A DNA stretch of 64,000 nt from Diospyros lotus (taxonomy: Eukaryota; Streptophyta; Magnoliopsida; Ericales; Ebenaceae), in the NCBI RefSeq assembly GCF_014633365.1, contig NC_068349.1:37223192-37287191 (forward strand). The letters run 5' to 3'. A model generated the notes under the pieces. It saw only the letters and a program-made list of their open reading frames with translations. It was not told where the DNA came from and did no database searches. A program made the translations under genes and the position numbers. Numbering within the stretch: position 1 is the stretch's first letter; every line of letters starts with the position of its first letter. Below, piece by piece: positions 62,941 through 64,000 of this stretch.

Positions 62941-63539
62941 CTTACAGATAGAGAAACTAAGAAAATCAAGGAAAATAGCAATACCAGTCCATCATAAGAC
63001 AAAATCAAATAAAAATAAAAAAACATCTTGATAAATGAAAATTAACCAAGCTATAATCTCCCTAGGTGAGGTCAGCTCTGGTTATCTCTACATATGACCA
63101 TGTATTTTGTAGGGCCATTGTAGCCCATGTCATGCCTGAATGTTTTCCTTCAAATTTTTCTCAGTATTCCTCTCTCTTTAGCCACATTTTTTTTTTCTTA
63201 TTCCATTCACTCTCCTCGTAGAAAACACCTATTGATCTTTTCCTCACATGATCAGATCATTTTAATCACATTTCACGTATCTTATCCTTAAGAAAAGGCA
63301 CCTTTGACCTCATATATCTTGGATCAATTATCAAAAAATATGAAATTAATGAGAATGTTATCCATGGAATTATAGCATAATAGTTAAAATAAAAAGTGCA
63401 TCCAAAGTTTTATGTAATAGTAAAATTCCATAAAAGCAAAAACGGAAATTCAATAAGACAACTAGCAACTTTATTGTATGGTACAAAATGTTAGATAGTA
63501 AAGTACTAACTAGTGCAAAATATAGGCGTAATGGAGATA

Positions 63540-63842
63540 AGGATACCAAAATGGATGTACGACCATACAAGATTAAATTAGAAATGAGATTATTTGTAAC
63601 AAGATCAGAATGGCTCTTATCGAAGATAAAATATGTGAGACATTATTAAAAAGAAGACCAATAGAGGCCCAGGAAAAATTATCTAACATAAGAAGAAGAG
63701 GAAGCCCAGGGAAAACTTTATAGAAAGGTATAATATTATTTATAAGAGCCTTACAAACAATAAGGGCATGGATATAAAGAGAGCTAGAATTCATATAGCT
63801 AACCCACAGAGGGATAAAGGCTTGGTGGTTGTCATTGTTGTA
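63540..63842 (+). mobile_element. RTE-type LINE, 3' ORF end plus tail (degenerate)
   Basis: Before the tail TTCATATAGCTAACCCACAG...GGGATAAAGGCTTGG, a broken frame reads RNEIICNKIRMALIEDKI and then RRRGSPGKTL. It resembles the C-terminal end of plant RTE-type LINE reverse transcriptases (conserved around IRNE...I.EK and RGRPRKT). It is interrupted by stops. Confidence 0.6.
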
Positions 63843-64000
63843 TTACTGTTAATTACAATCTAGGTTCTTTCACTTGATTTCACAACCAATCAACTTAACT
63901 CATAAGTTTTTATTATTCATTAACCTCCATCAAATTTTATTCTTAATTTTGTAGAACAAAAGGCTAACCATGTTTCCCCAAGTACCTCCAACATTGAAAT

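Larger units (their letters stand above)
62738..64000 (-). other. Upstream MAP kinase intron (partial) with LINE fragments
   Basis: Neither strand shows the expected upstream MAPK exon (the region encoding AIKKI...LREIKLL), so it must lie beyond the window. Two LINE tails are present. Confidence 0.65.

Overview
This is nuclear DNA from a flowering plant, most likely a eudicot. It is AT-rich, its genes are split by GT-AG introns, it is rich in transposons, and every protein recognised has a clear plant orthologue. I cannot name the species. Six protein-coding genes are supported. They are a MATE transporter (minus strand, cut by the left edge), a calmodulin-binding receptor-like cytoplasmic kinase of the CRCK1/2 type (plus), a Cys-rich PLAC8-family protein (plus), a BRH1-like RING-H2 E3 ligase (minus), a mitochondrial MscS-like channel of the MSL1 type (plus, about 16.8 kb from start to stop), and a MAP kinase of the MPK4 subgroup (minus, cut by the right edge).

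Layout. 1-1063 MATE. 1.2-19.4 kb is a transposon graveyard: a duplicated AT-rich block, foldback elements, a probable old LTR, a MULE-type element with a 9-bp target-site duplication (TSD) (6626-7774), a hAT-type MITE with an 8-bp TSD (8958-9318), and a 7.7-kb non-autonomous Ty3/gypsy-type LTR element (9776-17501) with 2.7-kb LTRs and a CCATC TSD, apparently inserted into an older short LTR. 20.0-22.6 kb CRCK. 27.1-31.9 kb PLAC8 gene. 34.3-34.75 kb RING gene. 34.8-41.3 kb holds foldback/MITE repeats. 41.5-58.3 kb MSL1, whose third intron (9.7 kb) carries a decayed Ty1/copia element (47295-52444), a hAT-type element (53015-54054), SINE-like pieces and a LINE tail. 58.97-62.74 kb and beyond is the MPK4-type gene, convergent with MSL1.

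The genes do not form a pathway. From memory, the order MATE - CRCK2 - RING - MSL1 matches the top of Arabidopsis chromosome 4 (At4g00350, At4g00330, At4g00305, At4g00290), so this looks like a conserved syntenic block inflated by transposons. Several gene products act in signalling: a Ca2+/calmodulin-linked kinase, a MAP kinase, and a hormone-responsive E3 ligase.

I found no convincing undescribed biosynthetic or defence system. The most notable details are a five-codon upstream ORF whose stop overlaps the MSL1 start codon (TAATG), two micro-exons in the PLAC8 gene, and several transposons with exact TSDs, some of them nested.
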